A stretch of DNA of 9,669 bases, taken from contig JABGTH010000352.1 of NCBI GenBank assembly GCA_018647275.1, forward strand, positions 1 through 9,669. The letters are read 5' to 3'. Position numbers and translations under genes: made by a program. Position 1 is the stretch's first letter. Every line of letters begins with the position of its first letter. The notes beneath the pieces were generated by a model. That model saw only the letters and a program-made list of their open reading frames with translations. It made no database searches and was not told where the DNA came from. This DNA is from Paracoccaceae bacterium (GTDB lineage Bacteria > Pseudomonadota > Alphaproteobacteria > Rhodobacterales > Rhodobacteraceae). Shown here in pieces: positions 6,546 to 9,669 of this stretch.

Positions 6546-7550
6546 TTACCGCTTTGCGGCCAATAGCCGTGCGGCTGCAGGTGCAAAATAGGTCAGAATT
6601 CCGTTGCAGCCAGCCCGTTTGAATGCCATCAAGCTTTCCATCATCACGCCCTCTTCATCAACCCAGCCATTCTGGGCAGCTGCTTTGATCATGCTGTACT
6701 CGCCACTCACCTGATAGGCATAGGTGGGTGCACCGAATGTTTCTTTGACACGGTGACAGATATCCAAGTACGGCAAACCGGGTTTCACCATGACCATATC
6801 CGCCCCTTCTGATAGGTCTCGCTCAATGAGGCGCAGTGCCTCATCTGAATTGGCAGGGTCCATTTGATAGGTTTTCTTGTCCCCAACCAATGCACCAGAT
6901 GCACCAACGGCGTCGCGGAAAGGGCCATAGAATGCTGACGCGTATTTGGCGGAGTAGCTGAGGATCATCACGTTTTGGTGCTTCGCATCTTCAAGTGCAG
7001 AACGCATTGCGGCAATGCGTCCGTCCATCATATCAGAAGGACCAATGATATCGGCACCTGCTTCGGCTTGGGCGAGTGTCATCTTAACAAGCGCCTCAAC
7101 TGTGCGATCGTTGACGATCTCGCCATTCTCTACAAATCCATCATGTCCATTGATGTTGTATGTGTCTAAGGCGACGTCAGTCATGATTGCAATTTCAGGA
7201 ACTGCAGCCTTGATCGCGCGAATTGCGCGGTTAGCGTGGTTTTCAGGGTCCCAAGCGCCTGCGCAATCTTCTGTGCGTTCCTCAATCCCTGTGTAGGGGA
7301 AAATACAGATGGCAGGGATGCCAAGATCGGCTGCTTCACGTGCGGCTTCAACGGCTTTATCAACAGAACGTCGGAATACGCCGGGCATTGAGGGGATCGG
7401 TTCTTCGATTCCTTCACCGCTGCGCACAAAAACGGGCCAAATAAAGTCATCAACGCTAAGGTCATTTTGACGTGTCAGGGCACGAATTGCTGATGATTGG
7501 CGGGTGCGACGCAAGCGGGTCGCAGGGAATTTGCTGATTGTTGGACGCAT
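6546..7550 (-). CDS. hemB: Delta-aminolevulinic acid dehydratase (porphobilinogen synthase)
   Basis: Condenses two 5-aminolevulinate molecules to porphobilinogen, the second committed step of heme, siroheme, cobalamin and bacteriochlorophyll synthesis, in the cytosol. The 334-aa length is normal for the TIM-barrel family. The catalytic lysines are K202 in SYSAKYASAFYGPFRDA and K256 (Schiff base) in MVMVKPGLPYLD. PSDMMDGR is at 171-178 and YQVSGEYSMI at 279-288. The metal-site segment is TDVALDTYNINGHDGF (124-139), with aspartates D125, D129 and D137 where zinc enzymes such as E. coli have the three-cysteine cluster. This is the non-zinc class known from Pseudomonas and Rhodobacter; the R. capsulatus enzyme is reported to be metal-independent. 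The ATG has AAGGTGA six bases upstream on its strand. It is divergent from the four-TM protein gene. I see no convincing hemB -35/-10 pair in the gap. The next gene on its strand appears to have its own promoter. Confidence 0.97.
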   Translation of the reverse strand: MRPTISKFPATRLRRTRQSSAIRALTRQNDLSVDDFIWPVFVRSGEGIEEPIPSMPGVFRRSVDKAVEAAREAADLGIPAICIFPYTGIEERTEDCAGAWDPENHANRAIRAIKAAVPEIAIMTDVALDTYNINGHDGFVENGEIVNDRTVEALVKMTLAQAEAGADIIGPSDMMDGRIAAMRSALEDAKHQNVMILSYSAKYASAFYGPFRDAVGASGALVGDKKTYQMDPANSDEALRLIERDLSEGADMVMVKPGLPYLDICHRVKETFGAPTYAYQVSGEYSMIKAAAQNGWVDEEGVMMESLMAFKRAGCNGILTYFAPAAARLLAAKR

Positions 7551-7597
7551 TGTTGGTCACCTTTTCGATACATAGCTTTGCTGACACGGTTTTTTGC

Positions 7598-7610
7598 ACC
7601 CTGCAAGGGT
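7598..7610. repeat. Perfect dyad ACCCTGCAAGGGT between hemB and the four-TM gene
   Basis: Five-base arms ACCCT/AGGGT flank GCA, 47 bases upstream of the hemB ATG in the divergent region 7551-7683. The position suits an operator for hemB, but the arms are short and I do not recognise a known regulator site. No other clear element is visible in this 133-bp gap. Confidence 0.3.
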
Positions 7611-7670
7611 AGGAATTGTCGCAAAGCACGGGTAGAACACCGTCAATGCCCTAATGATGGGTAAAAAACA

Positions 7671-7675
7671 AAAGG
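7671..7675 (+). promoter_or_regulatory. Ribosome binding site favouring a TTG start at 7684
   Basis: AAAGG lies eight bases before TTG 7684. The alternative ATG codons at 7654 and 7657 have no purine-rich Shine-Dalgarno-like sequence at the right distance (CACCGTCAATGCCCTA precedes them). Confidence 0.5.
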
Positions 7676-7683
7676 CTGCAGCG

Positions 7684-8211
7684 TTGAACCTTACGCAAAC
7701 TCTGTTTGAAATCATCGATATGCGCTCTTTCTCGAACCTTTGGTTCTGGATCGGATTGGCTGTCGTGTGGTCCTCTGCCAGTCACTGGGTTTTGGGCGTT
7801 CCAAACGATATAATCCAAAGGGCGCGACGCTACGGAGCTGAGGCGGAATCGGATCTAGAAGATCTGGTGCGGATCAATTGTAACCGGTTGGTTCACTTCA
7901 GCAATATCTTGGGGCTTTGGCTGTTTGGTTTCGTTTGTTTCGTTCTTACCGGCCTTGGGATTATGGGTTTCTATTATTGGGTAGAGTTTGCCCAAGCCGT
8001 CTTTTTGTTGGCGTTTCCTACGGCACTGGTTGGTATGTTGAACGTCTCAACAGCGCGGCTTTACCAGATGGAACAAAGCACGGGTGACGCGCTTTATAAG
8101 CTTTTGAACCGTCATCGGATGTACACCCAATTCATTGGGATGATTGCAATATTAGTGACGGCCCTTTGGGGCATGTTCTGGAACATGCGTGATTTAATTT
8201 TGCTGCAATAA
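7684..8211 (+). CDS. Four-helix integral membrane protein, Rhodobacterales type, function unknown
   Basis: About 175 aa with four predicted membrane segments, numbered from the TTG start: roughly 18-38 (LWFWIGLAVVWSSASHWVLGV), 72-95, 100-122 and 147-168. Between helices 1 and 2 lies a charged loop with QRARRYGAEAESDLEDLVRIN; after helix 3 comes a second polar stretch with NRHRMYTQ. RSFSNLWFWI and WVEFAQAVFLLAFP are the parts I recognise from similar Rhodobacterales proteins. I recall such proteins being auto-labelled 'component of SufBCD complex'. Nothing in this sequence (no Cys cluster, no cofactor motif, no suf gene nearby) supports that label, so I leave the function open. TTG 7684 is chosen for its AAAGG site and because relatives, as I remember them, begin just before the IIDMRSFSN-like segment. 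ATG 7654 would add the ten residues MMGKKQKAAA. The gene is divergent from hemB; mfd follows 67 bases after its stop with its own promoter candidate. Confidence 0.8.
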   Translation: MNLTQTLFEIIDMRSFSNLWFWIGLAVVWSSASHWVLGVPNDIIQRARRYGAEAESDLEDLVRINCNRLVHFSNILGLWLFGFVCFVLTGLGIMGFYYWVEFAQAVFLLAFPTALVGMLNVSTARLYQMEQSTGDALYKLLNRHRMYTQFIGMIAILVTALWGMFWNMRDLILLQ

Positions 8212-8220
8212 CCACCGTCA

Positions 8221-8249
8221 TTGACAGCGGGGCTGTTCGACATAGGTCC
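8221..8249 (+). promoter_or_regulatory. Probable mfd promoter, with overlapping dyad and LexA-like half-sites
   Basis: TTGACA (8221-8226) is a perfect -35. A 16-base spacer leads to TAGGTC (8243-8248) as candidate -10, a poor E. coli match but the same layout as at 4846-4874. The dyad ACAGC-GGG-GCTGT (8224-8236) overlaps the -35. GTTC-N7-GTCC (8235-8249) covers the spacer and -10, one base off the GTTC-N7-GTTC site of Rhodobacter LexA. Confidence 0.5.
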
Positions 8250-8278
8250 CTACACAACGATAAATTCAAGGCCGCGCA

Positions 8279-9669
8279 ATGAGCACCAAATCAAAAATTA
8301 CCATATCCGGCGCGCCAGAGGGCTTTGATGCTCAACTGATCTTGCAAGAGTTAGATAAGAGTGGTCAGCCAGTCTGCCACGTTGCGCGTGACGACAAGCG
8401 TATGGTGGCAATGCAGGATGCTTTGCGGTTTTTTGCACCAGACCTACCTGTCATCGTCTTCCCGGGGTGGGATTGCCTGCCTTATGATCGTGTGTCGCCG
8501 AACGCCGATATTTCAGCGCAGCGCATGGCAACGTTGGCGGCACTTGTACATGGGATGCCGAAACGGTTTGTTTTACTTACAACATTAAACGCTGCTACTC
8601 AGCGGGTTCCGGCGCGTGCTTTGCTGAAAGAGGCAGCGTTTTCTGCGACTGTTGGCAGTCGTGTTGACGAAAAAGGGCTGCGCAACTTCCTGGTCCGCAT
8701 GGGATTTGTCCAAAGTCCAACGGTTATGGAGCCGGGGGATTATGCAGTGCGTGGCGGTATCATCGATATTTACCCACCAGGCGACTTGGGACCGATCCGT
8801 TTGGACCTGTTCGGGGATGTTTTAGACGGTGCACGTCGCTTTGATCCGGCCACGCAACGAACAACTGAAAAACTGGATGTAATTGAATTAGCACCTGTGT
8901 CCGAGGTCATCTTGGACGAGCCTGCTGTAATGCGGTTTCGCCAGAATTACCGCCTAGAGTTTGGTGCCGCTGGTACGGATGATCCGCTGTATGAGGCGAT
9001 CAGCGCAGGGCGCAAACATCAGGGCGCAGAGCATTGGTTACCTTTATTTCATACCGAACTTGAAACGCTGTTTGATTTCCTACCGAAAGCTACGATTACG
9101 CTTGATGACCAGATGACGGGCGCGCGTTTAGCCCGCTGGGAGGGGATCGAAGATCAATACGAAACGCGAAAACTTGCGATGGATAATCGCTCAAAGAATG
9201 ACAGCGTTTACAAACCTTGCAAGCCGCATGGCCTATATATGGATGACGCCGCTTGGGTCACAACTGTCGCAGAGCGCCGTGTGATCCAATTCGCCGCTTT
9301 GTCTCAGGCGACGGGGCCAAATGTCACTGATGCTGGTGGACGAATTGGGCGTAATTTTGCACCTGAACGTCAACAGGAAAGTATAAGCCTTTTCGGCTCC
9401 TTAGCGTCACACCTTAAAGCTAAATTACAAGACAATCCCGTTGTGATTGCGAGTTACTCAGAAGGTGCGCGGGAACGCCTGACTGGATTGATCGAAGAAG
9501 AAGGCTTGTCCGAAGTTCTGCCTATTAGAAACGCATCGCGCGTAGGTAAGCGTGGTTTGCATTTGGTGGTGTGGGCGTTGGAGCACGGGTTTGAAACGCC
9601 CCATCTGACAGTGATTTCTGAACAGGATATTTTGGGCGATAGGCTGATCCGCTCAACTAAGAAACGAAA
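8279..9669 (+). CDS. mfd: Transcription-repair coupling factor Mfd, N-terminal part (3' end outside window)
   Basis: DNA translocase that removes RNA polymerase stalled at lesions and recruits UvrA to start nucleotide excision repair. The window holds 463 codons plus two bases, open to the end; full-length Mfd is about 1,150 aa, so roughly 40% is seen. The UvrB-like N-terminal module is clear: FPGWDCLPYDRVSPN (61-75), ISAQRMATL (78-86), VRGGIIDIYPPG (157-168) and IRLDLFGD (173-180). The last part, with HLTVISEQDILGDR, matches the D3 end just before the RNA-polymerase-interacting domain. The RNAP-interacting domain and the translocase motifs are beyond the edge. ATG 8279 has AAGG (8268-8271) seven bases upstream. 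No stop or frameshift is seen in the visible part. Confidence 0.96.
   Translation, partial: MSTKSKITISGAPEGFDAQLILQELDKSGQPVCHVARDDKRMVAMQDALRFFAPDLPVIVFPGWDCLPYDRVSPNADISAQRMATLAALVHGMPKRFVLLTTLNAATQRVPARALLKEAAFSATVGSRVDEKGLRNFLVRMGFVQSPTVMEPGDYAVRGGIIDIYPPGDLGPIRLDLFGDVLDGARRFDPATQRTTEKLDVIELAPVSEVILDEPAVMRFRQNYRLEFGAAGTDDPLYEAISAGRKHQGAEHWLPLFHTELETLFDFLPKATITLDDQMTGARLARWEGIEDQYETRKLAMDNRSKNDSVYKPCKPHGLYMDDAAWVTTVAERRVIQFAALSQATGPNVTDAGGRIGRNFAPERQQESISLFGSLASHLKAKLQDNPVVIASYSEGARERLTGLIEEEGLSEVLPIRNASRVGKRGLHLVVWALEHGFETPHLTVISEQDILGDRLIRSTKKR

Noticed and set aside
7641..7646. CGTCAA (TTGACG on the minus strand) as the hemB -35
   Set aside because: No acceptable -10 lies 15-19 bases downstream on that strand.
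7551..7683. PpsR/CrtJ (TGT-N12-ACA) or FnrL (TTGAT-N4-ATCAA) site upstream of hemB
   Set aside because: I looked because tetrapyrrole genes in Rhodobacter carry such sites; TGT and ACA occur but not at the required spacing, and no FnrL-like palindrome is present.
1..9669. CRISPR array, insertion sequence, attachment site, tRNA/rRNA, defence or toxin-antitoxin system
   Set aside because: No repeated units, terminal repeats, transposase motifs, tRNA-like cloverleaf or matching protein families were seen; nearly all DNA is taken up by recognisable chromosomal genes.

Overview
The window looks like core chromosome from a marine-type alphaproteobacterium of the Rhodobacterales (Roseobacter group). 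This rests on protein resemblance from memory: an alphaproteobacterial-style C-terminus on PBP1A followed by prfB, an aspartate-type HemB, and a four-helix membrane protein of a type I know mainly from Rhodobacterales, sitting by hemB. Base composition looks moderate for that order, about half G+C by eye. I would not name a genus.

Layout. Positions 1-567 hold the 3' end of the PBP1A gene (mrcA), followed by prfB (RF2, 671-1792) on the same strand. prfB converges with a minus-strand pair, a large periplasmic penicillin-acylase-family Ntn-hydrolase (4830-2365) and rluE (2363-1815). These two are separated by one base and are probably translated together. An 84-bp divergent region leads to a plus-strand NADP-type beta-hydroxyacid dehydrogenase (4915-5775). 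That gene ends at a clear bidirectional Rho-independent terminator shared with a minus-strand SYLF-domain lipoprotein gene (6439-5873). Upstream of the lipoprotein gene, also on the minus strand, is hemB (7550-6546). Divergent from hemB are a plus-strand four-TM membrane protein (7684-8211) and then mfd (8279 to beyond the window), which has its own promoter-like sequence.

How the genes relate. This is a housekeeping neighbourhood: cell-wall synthesis, translation termination, 23S rRNA modification, tetrapyrrole synthesis and transcription-coupled repair. Between them lie envelope and metabolic genes of unassigned substrate (acylase, dehydrogenase, SYLF lipoprotein, four-TM protein). The only likely operon seen whole is acylase-rluE. 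The other neighbours are mostly separated by their own regulatory regions.

I see no mobile element, CRISPR array, tRNA, rRNA, phage gene or defence/toxin system, and no novel multigene system. What deserves a second look is small in scale: a prfB with no programmed frameshift, a hairpin centred on a convergent stop-codon junction, a probable TTG start for the four-TM protein, a Tat-type lipoprotein signal, short dyads in three intergenic regions, and a LexA-like half-site pair before mfd.
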